Of a stretch of 64,000 nt of DNA, positions 19,245 through 28,143 are shown in pieces. Every line of letters starts with the position of its first letter. The first letter of the stretch is position 1. This DNA is from Photobacterium indicum. Lineage in GTDB: Bacteria > Pseudomonadota > Gammaproteobacteria > Enterobacterales > Vibrionaceae. The notes beneath the pieces were generated by a model that worked only from the letters and a program-made list of their open reading frames with translations, was not told the origin of the DNA and made no database searches. Where the stretch lies: assembly GCF_003026215.1 (NCBI RefSeq), contig NZ_PYOC01000005.1, positions 1 to 64,000 on the forward strand. Reading direction: 5' to 3'. Made by a program: the position numbers and the translations under genes.

Positions 19245-21570
19245 TTGTCTTAATGTTACTTATTGGCAGACGTTATTTGATGGTGTAACCGAGCCGACAC
19301 GTTTCAGTGCCTATCAGGCTGGAGCTGTACCCCTAGAGCAGTGTGTGACAGAGACATCCACCTTCGCGCACCAACTTACGCACAACTTATCGCCAGAATG
19401 GGTGGCGCTGTTTACTGCTTTTTGTGCAGAGAATAGAGTGGATTGTTCAACCTTGTTCAGTGCGAGCTGGAATTGGATGTTGTACCAATATAGCGGAGAA
19501 CCCTTAGTGACGAGTGGGGTATGTGATTTGCCCTGCAAGACGGTGATCCCAACGGTGCAATCATTTTCAGATCGCTCTTTGACTGTGGTGGCATGGTTGC
19601 GTGCTGCGCAAGCCCAATTGTTGTTATCAAAACAGATGCAATCACATACGCAGTTGAATCAGGCGGCAGATTTACAGCCACTGAACTGGCTGACCAGCGT
19701 TATTTCGGTTAGGCATTTAGTGCAAACGTCAGATTTACATCATCATAATGATGACTGTATTGCTGGTGGTTCTTTGATGCACGGGACTGTCGCCTCGGCT
19801 TATATTGATTGTCAAGGTTCATTCAGTGCATGGCGGGTACAGCTTGCTTGCTCGGCGGTGCATTTTACTGCAGAGCAAGCTTCGTATTTGCTGAAAGACT
19901 GGATAGCATTACTGACGGGGATCTGTCAGCAGCGGTGGCAGACGGTTAGTGAATTGTGTGTGGGGCAATGGCAGCCAGCGAATAATGCTGCTGTCGTACC
20001 AATATCAGATTTACCAACCTCTTTTGGTACATTTTCTGATGAGCTAACGTCGACACTATTAATTGCGTTGCAATATGCTGCACAACATGGACAGACTGCA
20101 ATTGAATGGCAAGGCATGACGCTCAGTTACACGGCATTGTTGCAGCGTGTAGCAGAGATCCAGCATCTATTGCACCAGTATAGTGTGGAGTGTGGCGATA
20201 GGGTTGGGTTACACGTATATCGGCAGTCCGACATGATTTGTGCGATGGTAGCCTGTCTGTTTTCGGGGGTGACGTTTGTGCCGTTAGAGCCGACATTTCC
20301 TGCCGATCGTCTGGTTACGATTGAGCAAGAAGCAGGGCTGAAAGCGATCCTCCAAGATACGGCGTTATCGATAGCCATGCCCTCGGTGCCATTCAAGGGT
20401 ACTATCGTGCAGTTGATTGTGGCTGACGATGGCACGGCAATGGTGGACTCTGCCAATAGTGGTGTAGATGTACAGCCTATGTCGGGATTGATCCCGAGAG
20501 TGTCTGAGCGGCTATCGCCTGATACTCCTGCATACATTATGTTTACTTCGGGCTCGACAGGGAAACCGAAAGGGGTCGTGATTTCTCATCGTGCCTTGTT
20601 AACATTTTTGCAGGGTAGCATCGACCGCTTGAGGTTAGATGCCTCTACCCGTTGGTTGTTGATCACCACCATGGCGTTTGATATTGCGATGTTGGAAATC
20701 TTTGCGCCGTTATGGGTTGGTGGCTGTGCCGTATTGACGTCGAGTGATGAGTATCGCGATCCCCATGTGATTTGTGATTACTTAACGGAAGAAAATGCCA
20801 TTACAGTGCTGCAAGCAACGCCTGCATTTTGGCGCATGTTATTGAATACCGGATGGCAGGGCAATCAGCAGCTGGTGGCTCTGTGTGGTGGAGAAGCGTT
20901 GGATAAACCGTTGGCAGAGCAGTTGATGTCGCGAACACAACGTTTGTGGAACTGTTATGGTCCGACAGAAGCCACGGTATGGTCTTTGATGGCAGAGGTG
21001 TCTTCAGAAGCATTGATGCCGTCGAGTGTTGTTTTGCAGCATAGCCTTATTGGTTATACCCATCAGGTGGTGGATGCCGATTTGCAACCTGTTTCGATGA
21101 ATATGGTTGGAGAATTATGCATTCAAGGTGAAGCCTTAAGCCATGGCTATTGGCAGCGTGATGACTTAACAGACCAGCAGTTTGTTTCTTTGTCGCCACA
21201 TCTGATTCGAAGCTATCGTACGGGGGATAAAGTGCGGGTGCTAGGGGCTGATTGCTACCAATATTTGGGGCGATTTGATGATCAAGTGAAGCTGCGTGGT
21301 TTCCGGATTGAGCTAGGTGAAATTGAAGCTCAGCTCAAGTGCCTTGCTGTGGTCAAAGATGCCGCGGTAAAGTTGATGGGAAAAGGGGATGAAGCACAGT
21401 TAGTGGCGTTTATAGAAATGGCTAAAGGTACAGTGTTGTCCAAATTGGCTATTCGAAAAGTGCTTTTAAAAACCTTGCCTAGCTATATGGTGCCAAGCCG
21501 TTTTGTGGTGGTAGAGCAACTACCGAAAACAGGAAGTGGCAAAGTCGATCGTAAACAGCTTTATATCTAG
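19234..21570 (+). CDS. amoH: NRPS adenylation protein with truncated condensation domain, AmoH-like
   Basis: 778 residues. Positions 1 to about 260 look like a fragment of a condensation domain without any HHxxxDG motif. From about 270 a full adenylation domain follows: MFTSGSTGKPKG (436-447), NCYGPTEATVW, YRTGDKV, GRFDDQVKLRGFRIELGE and the terminal GSGKVDRK. No carrier or thioesterase domain follows. The pocket reads about D-I-L-Q-L-G-C-V-W-K, close to known glycine codes. It probably loads glycine in trans on the last carrier of the preceding protein, which lacks its own A domain. The start overlaps amoG by 11 bases and has a GGAGG ribosome site. Confidence 0.86.
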   Translation: MQADCLNVTYWQTLFDGVTEPTRFSAYQAGAVPLEQCVTETSTFAHQLTHNLSPEWVALFTAFCAENRVDCSTLFSASWNWMLYQYSGEPLVTSGVCDLPCKTVIPTVQSFSDRSLTVVAWLRAAQAQLLLSKQMQSHTQLNQAADLQPLNWLTSVISVRHLVQTSDLHHHNDDCIAGGSLMHGTVASAYIDCQGSFSAWRVQLACSAVHFTAEQASYLLKDWIALLTGICQQRWQTVSELCVGQWQPANNAAVVPISDLPTSFGTFSDELTSTLLIALQYAAQHGQTAIEWQGMTLSYTALLQRVAEIQHLLHQYSVECGDRVGLHVYRQSDMICAMVACLFSGVTFVPLEPTFPADRLVTIEQEAGLKAILQDTALSIAMPSVPFKGTIVQLIVADDGTAMVDSANSGVDVQPMSGLIPRVSERLSPDTPAYIMFTSGSTGKPKGVVISHRALLTFLQGSIDRLRLDASTRWLLITTMAFDIAMLEIFAPLWVGGCAVLTSSDEYRDPHVICDYLTEENAITVLQATPAFWRMLLNTGWQGNQQLVALCGGEALDKPLAEQLMSRTQRLWNCYGPTEATVWSLMAEVSSEALMPSSVVLQHSLIGYTHQVVDADLQPVSMNMVGELCIQGEALSHGYWQRDDLTDQQFVSLSPHLIRSYRTGDKVRVLGADCYQYLGRFDDQVKLRGFRIELGEIEAQLKCLAVVKDAAVKLMGKGDEAQLVAFIEMAKGTVLSKLAIRKVLLKTLPSYMVPSRFVVVEQLPKTGSGKVDRKQLYI

Positions 21571-21617
21571 TGTGATCTAACGTGATAGATCCACTGTGAT
21601 GGATATGGGGTGTAAAT

Positions 21618-21651
21618 AAAAAGCCGATTGTTTGATGACAATCGGCTTTTT
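21618..21651. terminator. Bidirectional terminator after the NRPS operon
   Basis: A long stem (AAAAAGCCGATTGT and its complement) with A-run and T-run on both sides, between the end of the NRPS operon and the convergent binding-protein gene. It can serve both strands. Confidence 0.9.
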
Positions 21652-21717
21652 ATCGCGCTGTATATTGCTGCGCTGAATAGTCTCTGCTTATCTAGAATCG
21701 TATTTTACGAATGCTCA

Positions 21718-22674
21718 TTATGGAGCAAGTGATTCGGCATCTGGTTTGTTGACCAGCTTGACGATGTCTTGCATAACGCTTAATGCAGCTAGTGGCCCAC
21801 CTACAGATGTCCATAATGACCCATCAACGGCTTCAAAACGTTTGGTTTGGATAGCGCTAAGCTGTTTAAAAGCCGGGTTCGATTCAGCTTGTTTCATGGC
21901 ATCGACAGCATCGCCTGACGTACTGAGTGTACCGATGACCATCCAATCACCATCTAAGACATTCAATGCTTCTAAACTCAATGACAGTGAATGCGTGTGG
22001 CCAGGATCTTGCTGATTGGCTGGACGTGTCATACCGAGATCTGCAATCACTTGGCTGGCAAAGGAATCTTTAAACATATAAGCCGGTCCTTTTGGGTTCC
22101 AGCGCACGACACTGATAGTTTGTCCGACTTTATCGCCAATGTTAGCTTTCGATTGCTGCACGGCTCGTTGGTAACGTGCCATGAATGCGGTGGCTTCTTT
22201 TTGACGGTTGAGAATACCGGCTGTGCGGTTAAAGGTATCTTTCCACGGTTCGCCTCGCTTGAATGTGACAACCGTCGGGGCAATCTCATTCAATAATGCG
22301 AGCACCTCTGGGCGGTTAGGGGTTGTTAGAATGAGGTCTGGTTCGAGTTCTAGAATCGTTTCCATATTGGGGCGGCTGAGGTCGCCGACAATCTTAATAT
22401 CTTGTTTAATCGCGGCTTGAAGGTAGCGTGGCAAAGTCTGTTGCCCACGTCCATTTACTGTGCCTACAGGTGTGAGCCCCAGAGCCAAGGTGCTATCGAG
22501 GTCGATTTCACTCAAGGTGATAACTCGTTTGGGCTGAGCGGGTATTTCAATCGTTTTACCGTAGACATCATGGATGCTACGCATGGCTTCATTGTCAACG
22601 GCTTTACTGTGGGCGGTAAAAGTGGCGGCAATACATAACGCGGAAAGTGCGACCTTACGAAGAAACATCATCAT
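21718..22674 (-). CDS. Periplasmic ferric-siderophore binding protein
   Basis: A 318-aa FecB/FepB/BtuF-type substrate-binding protein that should carry the ferric siderophore from the outer-membrane receptor to the FecCD-type permease. It has a signal peptide (MMMFLRKVALSALCIAATFTAHSKA), a typical start of the mature part (DVYGKTIEIPAQPKRVITL) and LEPDLILTTPN in the first lobe. Three ATGs lie in tandem at 22674-22666; the AAGGG on the minus strand best fits the third. It is transcribed divergently from the permease genes across a shared Fur-like region. Confidence 0.88.
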   Translation of the reverse strand: MMMFLRKVALSALCIAATFTAHSKAVDNEAMRSIHDVYGKTIEIPAQPKRVITLSEIDLDSTLALGLTPVGTVNGRGQQTLPRYLQAAIKQDIKIVGDLSRPNMETILELEPDLILTTPNRPEVLALLNEIAPTVVTFKRGEPWKDTFNRTAGILNRQKEATAFMARYQRAVQQSKANIGDKVGQTISVVRWNPKGPAYMFKDSFASQVIADLGMTRPANQQDPGHTHSLSLSLEALNVLDGDWMVIGTLSTSGDAVDAMKQAESNPAFKQLSAIQTKRFEAVDGSLWTSVGGPLAALSVMQDIVKLVNKPDAESLAP

Positions 22675-22718
22675 CCCTTATTTTAATCGATAGATGCGAA
22701 TAATATATGAGAAGGAGA

Positions 22719-22739
22719 TTGATAACTATTTTTATTTAG
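22719..22739. promoter_or_regulatory. Fur-like site between binding protein and permease genes
   Basis: TTGATAACTATTTTTATTTAG; its inner part matches the 7-1-7 Fur consensus at about 11 of 14 positions by eye. It lies in the 162-base divergent intergenic region and could repress either direction. Weaker than the other Fur sites listed. Confidence 0.45.
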
Positions 22740-22836
22740 ATCTACCCATAGGTTAGGCTCGTTGTTATTATGCCTGCTTGCGAGGTTTACACATGTAATT
22801 TGTACGTGGGAAAAATAGATTAAAGGGAGTTAAGTC

Positions 22837-23853
22837 GTGACAAAATCGCACCTCATTGGGCTCGGAAGCTGCATGGCCGCTGTCTTTTTTTTAGTGTTGC
22901 TTTCGTTGTCGGTCGGTGCCGGTATCTATGGGTTTAGTGATGCATTCGGCTATCTGACGGGCTCTCCGTTACTGGCATTAGACGCACAGTTGACCATGGT
23001 GATGGAGACATTGCGTATTCCGCGCACCTTGTGTGCTGTTATTGTTGGGGTCAGCTTGGCACTGGCGGCTTCATTACTGCAAAGCGCGACGCGTAATCCG
23101 TTGGCTGAACCCGGTTTGCTTGGTGTTAACGCGGGGGCTGTACTGGGTTTAGTCATCGGTCTTACTTATTTTGATGTTGAATCGACCCAAGGCTATTTAG
23201 TCTGGTCAGGGTTGGGGGCACTGACAGGTAATACCGTGGTATTGATCATCGGTCACCTTGTGGGTAAATCACATCCACTGAAATTGATTCTAGTAGGGGT
23301 TGCCCTTAGCGCTACATTTGGCGGCTTATCGAATTATGTGCTGTTGTCGAATCAGGTTGTACTCGATCAATTTCGCTTTTGGAATCTTGGTTCATTAGCT
23401 GCTGCAGATATTGATGCGATGTTGATGATCTTGCCATTCTTAGTGGTGGCAGTGATATTAACTTTTGCTTTAACTCGTCAATTAACCTTAATGCAATTAG
23501 GTGAACAGCAAGCCAAATCATTGGGCATTAATACCAATGTGGTACGTATTGGGGTGCTGATTGCTTCGACCTTATTTACAGCTTGTGCCATCTCGGTAGC
23601 GGGCCCTATCAGTTTTGTCGGATTTCTTTCTGCTTATTGTGCACGTATGGTTGAACCTGTTGCCTTGTCATTACAAGTGGTTTTTTCGGCACTTTTTGGT
23701 GTTATTTTCCTCTTTATCGCTGATATTCTTGCACGTTGGTTAATCCAACCGTTTGAAATGCCAAATGGGGTGATCTTAGCCTTGATTGGGGCGCCCGTCT
23801 TAATTGCAGTTGTGCACCGTGGTGGTTTCCGCACTTTGTTAGCCGTGAAGTAG
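22837..23853 (+). CDS. FecCD-family siderophore ABC permease, first subunit
   Basis: A 338-aa inner-membrane permease of the iron-siderophore importer, with many helices and the FecCD hallmark RNPLAEPGLLGVNAGAVLG near residue 88. Further typical stretches are FWNLGSL and GPISFVGFLSAYCARMV, which includes the ATPase-coupling region. It starts with GTG at 22837, preceded by GGGAG. The next permease gene follows after 10 bases, giving an operon of two permeases and an ATPase. Confidence 0.9.
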   Translation: MTKSHLIGLGSCMAAVFFLVLLSLSVGAGIYGFSDAFGYLTGSPLLALDAQLTMVMETLRIPRTLCAVIVGVSLALAASLLQSATRNPLAEPGLLGVNAGAVLGLVIGLTYFDVESTQGYLVWSGLGALTGNTVVLIIGHLVGKSHPLKLILVGVALSATFGGLSNYVLLSNQVVLDQFRFWNLGSLAAADIDAMLMILPFLVVAVILTFALTRQLTLMQLGEQQAKSLGINTNVVRIGVLIASTLFTACAISVAGPISFVGFLSAYCARMVEPVALSLQVVFSALFGVIFLFIADILARWLIQPFEMPNGVILALIGAPVLIAVVHRGGFRTLLAVK

Positions 23854-23863
23854 GAGCGCTTTC

Positions 23864-24979
23864 ATGTCATACGAACATTCACTTTCCACTGAACAGACAA
23901 CAGCTGCATCGTCTGTTTCTCCGTTAGCCTCAACCTCTTCTTTAATAACGCCGACGGGTAAGTGGCGGTTACAGTGTGGGCAATCTAACTTTCTGGTAGA
24001 AAAGCGGGCGGTCATCGTCAGTGCCATCTTACTGAGTATGCTGCTGGTGGGCATATTGATTGCAGTCAGTGTCGGGTCGGCAAAACTAACGCCACTTTCG
24101 GCGTTGCAAGCTTTCCTTGGTGATGCATCGCGCATGGTTAATATCATGGTGTTCAAGATTCGTTTGCCACGTGTTGTTGCTGTTGTGGTCGCTGGTGCGG
24201 CACTTGGGCTATCTGGTTGCTTAGTTCAAACGCTGGTTCGTAACCGCTTGGCAACCCCCGATATGATAGGGGTCAACGAAGGGGCTACACTCGCCATTAC
24301 TTTTTTCACTCTGTATATCACCGTAGGTTCATGGCCTTGGTGGGCGGCACCCATTGGTGCAATGCTTGCCGCAGTGATTTTGTTTTTGCTGTGTAAGAAC
24401 CCAGGCGAACAAGGGTATTTGTTTGTCGTCATTGGTATCGGGGTATCTGAACTTATGCGGGCTGTAGGCGAATTTATGATGTCGACCGAATCCATCGTGC
24501 ATGTCAGCAGTGTGTACATGTGGAGTATGGGTAACTTTGTTGGGCAAGGCTATACGACAAGCTTGCCTGTGGCGGGCCTGTTGCTGTTGTTATGCCCGCT
24601 TATTGTCTATTTTTCTCGTCAACTCAATGTGTTGCGGTTAGGTGTTAGTACGGCGCAAAGCTTGGGCGTTAATGTGAATCGGGTACAGCTCAGTATTTTG
24701 ATGCTTGCCATCATGGTGGCTGCACTGGGTACGGCCATTGGCGGACCGATTGTCTTCATTGCTATGGCAGCCCCTATCTTGGCGTCATATTGCGTCAAAA
24801 ATCGTATTGTTCCGCTGTGGAGTGCCGCGCTGCTCGGGGCGTTACTGCTGTTATTTAGCGATACCTTGGTAAGGGTATTGGCGGATCCGCATGAAGTCGC
24901 AACGGGGATCATGACTCGTATCTTAGGCGGTATCATGCTGTTAGTTTTCTTATTACGCGACAAAGGAAGTGCGGACTAA
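23864..24979 (+). CDS. FecCD-family siderophore ABC permease, second subunit
   Basis: A 371-aa permease that should pair with the preceding one. An N-terminal extension of about 50 polar residues (Ser/Thr-rich) comes before the first helix, which is longer than usual for the family. Hallmarks: RLPRVVAVVVAGAALGLSGCLVQ, RNRLATPDMIGVNEGA, MWSMGNF and GGPIVFIAMAAPILA. The stop codon overlaps the ATPase start (TAATG). Confidence 0.9.
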   Translation: MSYEHSLSTEQTTAASSVSPLASTSSLITPTGKWRLQCGQSNFLVEKRAVIVSAILLSMLLVGILIAVSVGSAKLTPLSALQAFLGDASRMVNIMVFKIRLPRVVAVVVAGAALGLSGCLVQTLVRNRLATPDMIGVNEGATLAITFFTLYITVGSWPWWAAPIGAMLAAVILFLLCKNPGEQGYLFVVIGIGVSELMRAVGEFMMSTESIVHVSSVYMWSMGNFVGQGYTTSLPVAGLLLLLCPLIVYFSRQLNVLRLGVSTAQSLGVNVNRVQLSILMLAIMVAALGTAIGGPIVFIAMAAPILASYCVKNRIVPLWSAALLGALLLLFSDTLVRVLADPHEVATGIMTRILGGIMLLVFLLRDKGSAD

Positions 24980-25770
24980 TGACCTTATTAACGATGAACA
25001 ACATCGATTTTTCTTACAATGAACAGTCTGTGTTTCACAATGTATCAATACAGCTATCTCGCGGAAAGTTGGTGGGAATTGTTGGGCCCAATGGCGGTGG
25101 CAAGTCGACCTTGCTGAAGTTGATCGCCAAGCAAATGGAACCCAATAGTGGCGCTATTACTCTCAAAGGCACGCCATTGTCGCGCTATTCGATGAAGGCG
25201 CTGGCCAAGCAGATAGCTTATTTACCGCAACATCCGCTTAGCCCTGCAGGTATTACAGTGGAGCAGTTGGTGCAATATGGACGTCATCCACATCAAAGTT
25301 GGTTCAATCAATGGAATGAGAAAGATGCCGAGCAAGTTAACCAAGCTATTGAGTTGATGCAGCTGGCAGATATTCTACAGCAGCCAGTGACTAGCTTGTC
25401 TGGCGGGCAACGGCAACGTGCTTGGTTGGCGATGATACTGGCACAAGATACTGATTTGATTTTATTGGATGAGCCGACCAGTGCGTTAGATATCGGGCAC
25501 CAAATTGAAGTGATGGAAAGCATCAGCCATATGGTAGCGTCTGGTAAAACTGTGGTGTTGGTGATCCATGATTTGGCGGCAGCCGCTCGTTATTGCGATG
25601 AACTGATTGCCATTGGTAATAATACGGTGGTGGCGTCGGGTAGTGTTAATGAGGTGGTGACCAAAAACTTGATTGATGACTTATACGACACGAATGTAGA
25701 CATATTGTATGCACCATTTGATCAGGCGCCAGTGATTGTGCCGCGTCGTCAGGTGCATGCGAAAAAATAG
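24979..25770 (+). CDS. ABC transporter ATPase for ferric siderophore import
   Basis: A 263-aa ATPase of the FepC/FecE type that powers the two FecCD permeases. Walker A is GPNGGGKST (about residue 36), the signature is LSGGQRQR, Walker B is LILLDEPTSALD, and a switch histidine is in VIHDLAAAA. It is translationally coupled to the second permease. Together with the binding protein on the other strand it completes a periplasmic-binding-protein-dependent importer. Confidence 0.93.
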   Translation: MTLLTMNNIDFSYNEQSVFHNVSIQLSRGKLVGIVGPNGGGKSTLLKLIAKQMEPNSGAITLKGTPLSRYSMKALAKQIAYLPQHPLSPAGITVEQLVQYGRHPHQSWFNQWNEKDAEQVNQAIELMQLADILQQPVTSLSGGQRQRAWLAMILAQDTDLILLDEPTSALDIGHQIEVMESISHMVASGKTVVLVIHDLAAAARYCDELIAIGNNTVVASGSVNEVVTKNLIDDLYDTNVDILYAPFDQAPVIVPRRQVHAKK

Positions 25771-25842
25771 CCATATTATGGTGGTTATAGCTACTTGCGG
25801 TCTTAATCTCTGCTCATTTATCTATCCAGAATGGTATGACCC

Positions 25843-25903
25843 AAAAGACCTTGCTTGCACAGCAGACCCTACTCTGGAATGTTGTGTGCACAAGGTCTTT
25901 TTC
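25843..25903. terminator. Bidirectional terminator between ATPase and DAHP synthase genes
   Basis: AAAAGACCTTG at the left pairs with CAAGGTCTTTT at the right, with an inner partly paired TTGCACA/TGTGTGCA arm and a 20-base loop. It lies between convergent genes and has A- and T-runs at its ends. Confidence 0.75.
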
Positions 25904-25927
25904 TATGATGAGTCTACACTCTAGCGG

Positions 25928-27010
25928 TTAGCCATTCATGGCAACTGGCGAAACCGATTGGTACAGTGCACGACGGGCCGCAACCGCATCGGCAAATTGG
26001 TTAAGTAATAGTTCTGTATCGCTCCAGTTGATGCAGGCATCCGTTACCGATTGCCCGTAGGTCATATTGGCACTGATCGCTTGATTACCTTCCTCAAAGA
26101 AACTTTCCACCATAACTGCCGTGATTGCTTGTTCGCCCAGAGACAGCTGATCGGATAACGATTGTGCGACAACAAGTTGGTTTTTATGGCGTTTCTGACT
26201 GTTCCCATGACTGCAATCCACCATGATACTGACCGGTAACTTGGCTTGGCATAGCGCCTCGCTGGCAGCCCGAATATGACTTGGACTATAATTGGGTTCT
26301 TGCCCGCCACGCAAGATGATATGGCAATCGGCATTGCCTGTACTTTCTACTGCATATAAATGCCCGTCATGTCCCGTGACAGTATATAAATGAGGGGCTT
26401 TGCTCGACATAATCGCATCTGTCGCAATACGAATATTGCCGTCGGTGCCGTTTTTGAAACCGATGGGACAGGGTAACCCCGAGGTTAATTGTCGGTGAAC
26501 TTGTGATTCAGTGGTACGAGCGCCAATGGCTCCCCAGCTCATCAGGTCGGCCAAATATAAAAAGCTGGTGTTATCTAAAAATTCGGTCGAAGTTGGCACC
26601 CCAAGTTCATTGATAGCGAGCACTAACTGACGTGCAGTTGTTAGCCCAGAGATAAGATCATTACTGTTGTCTAGGTGTGGGTCGAATATTAAGCCTTTCC
26701 AGCCAGTTGTTGTACGGGGCTTTTCGAAATAGGTTCGCATTACAATATGTAAGTGGTCACTAAACTGTTCGGTCAGTGGTTTAAGCTGCTTTGCATACGC
26801 CAATGCTGCATCCGGGTCATGGATAGAGCATGGACCGATCACGACCAAAAGCCGATCATCCTTGCCGTGTAAAATATCCTTCACAAGATGACGTGACGCC
26901 ATGATGTGGTGTTCAGTGTCGACCGTGCACGGGTAGTCACTGAGTAGTTCAGCTGGTGAAGGTAGTCGACGCCATGTCGTCGTTCTCATCACTGACGGGT
27001 GAATAACCAT
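25928..27010 (-). CDS. aroG: 3-deoxy-7-phosphoheptulonate (DAHP) synthase, class I
   Basis: Condenses phosphoenolpyruvate and erythrose 4-phosphate, the first step towards chorismate. The 360-aa protein has VVIGPCSIHDP, MRTYFEKPRTTTGWKG, GARTTESQVHR, FKNGTDG and VDCSHGNS, all typical of AroF/G/H enzymes. ATG 27010 is chosen because AAGGA lies 7 bases before it on the minus strand; ATG 27031 lacks a ribosome site. Siderophore loci for vanchrobactin and anguibactin also carry a DAHP synthase, so it probably boosts chorismate supply for DHB. Which aromatic amino acid inhibits it cannot be told here. Confidence 0.92.
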   Translation of the reverse strand: MVIHPSVMRTTTWRRLPSPAELLSDYPCTVDTEHHIMASRHLVKDILHGKDDRLLVVIGPCSIHDPDAALAYAKQLKPLTEQFSDHLHIVMRTYFEKPRTTTGWKGLIFDPHLDNSNDLISGLTTARQLVLAINELGVPTSTEFLDNTSFLYLADLMSWGAIGARTTESQVHRQLTSGLPCPIGFKNGTDGNIRIATDAIMSSKAPHLYTVTGHDGHLYAVESTGNADCHIILRGGQEPNYSPSHIRAASEALCQAKLPVSIMVDCSHGNSQKRHKNQLVVAQSLSDQLSLGEQAITAVMVESFFEEGNQAISANMTYGQSVTDACINWSDTELLLNQFADAVAARRALYQSVSPVAMNG

Positions 27011-27180
27011 GTTAAATTCCTTCTTTGTCATTAATATAATGACATCGCTCTCACGCCTTTTTGCGTGATGGTGTTCTTCTTGTTGTTTTTCTTTTTATTA
27101 TGTTTTTTCTTGGGTACTTTTTACGGTGAAACGGCTTGCCTTAGACTTTTCATTTCAGCTTTGAATTAGCCTCTTGCCCG

Positions 27181-28002
27181 TTAGCTATCCATAACGGTAT
27201 GGCGGTTCTGGTGGTATGCATCTTCATCTTTGCCATTGCGCCAATAAGGCACGGCATAAATATCGGTTCGGGCGACATCCATGTTACGGCGAACGTGGTT
27301 ACGCAATGGCACTACGATATTTTCTTCGCCTCCAAACCAAAAATAGCTGTTTGTGTCTTTCATGTCTTGTTGTAGGAAAGGCACTGTAAGTTTGTTACTG
27401 TCGACTGGGCTACCAATCACCCAGGTGACCGTGACTTTGTCTGGCACGGGTAGATCTTGAATGGCATGAGAGTGGGGCACTAAAAGTGCAATGTAACCAG
27501 TACTGTCTGCTGGCATGTCTTCAATCATCGCACTGATGGCAGGCAAGGCCGTCAGATCGCCAGCCATGTAATAATGCTTTGCCGGCTGTAGCATTGGGTG
27601 TGGCCCCCCTGGACCTGAAATCGCGAGCACATCGCCTTCTTGTGCCCGTTGCGCAAAACGGGTTGCTGGACCGCTATCAGCATGTAGAGCAAAATCAATG
27701 TCGATTTCGCAGGTGTCTCGACGAAAAGCTCGTACACTGAAAGTACGGATTAGCGGCTTTTCTTCTGGTATTAACCAGCGTGGTCCTTTATCGGTCAACG
27801 TTGGGAGCACAGGCACTGTTTGATCACCGTGCGCCATCATGATTTTGATATGTGCGCCACCGCTAACATCGGGATAATTTGCTAATAAGGGGTTGGTAAA
27901 GCAAATACGACGCAGTGCGGGCGTAATATCAGTAACGTGTTTGACCGATACCAAGAAAGGGCGAACGGGTTGACGGGGTGAAGGTGCACCTGATTGCGGC
28001 AT
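27181..28002 (-). CDS. viuB: Siderophore-interacting protein, ViuB-like ferric reductase
   Basis: A 273-aa cytoplasmic flavoprotein of the SIP family, which reduces ferric-catecholate complexes to release iron. The FAD-binding region shows PLIRTFSVRAFRRD near residue 83 and GPATRFAQRAQEGD, and a C-terminal NAD(P)H-binding fold ends in YFWFGGEEN and the YWRNGKDEDAYH tail typical of ViuB proteins. An AAGGA ribosome site precedes the ATG, and a strong Fur box lies about 27 bases upstream. It completes the uptake side of the iron island. Confidence 0.93.
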   Translation of the reverse strand: MPQSGAPSPRQPVRPFLVSVKHVTDITPALRRICFTNPLLANYPDVSGGAHIKIMMAHGDQTVPVLPTLTDKGPRWLIPEEKPLIRTFSVRAFRRDTCEIDIDFALHADSGPATRFAQRAQEGDVLAISGPGGPHPMLQPAKHYYMAGDLTALPAISAMIEDMPADSTGYIALLVPHSHAIQDLPVPDKVTVTWVIGSPVDSNKLTVPFLQQDMKDTNSYFWFGGEENIVVPLRNHVRRNMDVARTDIYAVPYWRNGKDEDAYHQNRHTVMDS

Positions 28003-28029
28003 GAGTATCCTTGCTCCTGTTGATCGTAA

Positions 28030-28044
28030 TGAAAATTATTATCA
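28030..28044 (-). promoter_or_regulatory. Fur box of the ViuB-like gene
   Basis: TGAAAATTATTATCA matches the 7-1-7 Fur consensus at 13 of 14 positions by eye and lies 28-42 bases upstream of the minus-strand start codon at 28002. Confidence 0.82.
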
Positions 28045-28143
28045 TCTGCATTATACATAAGAACAACAAAGGTCAAAGAAGAATCACGAGTAGTTATTGT
28101 TAACTTGATTCCATTTGAATGGTGGATGTTTGTATCGTGGGTT

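Noticed and set aside
27068..27169. A 33-codon plus-strand ORF very rich in Phe and Leu (9 Phe) beside the DAHP synthase gene, like a Phe attenuator leader.
   Set aside because: It points away from the DAHP synthase gene, into the 3' end of a minus-strand gene, and has no ribosome site; it is the complement of a purine-rich leader.
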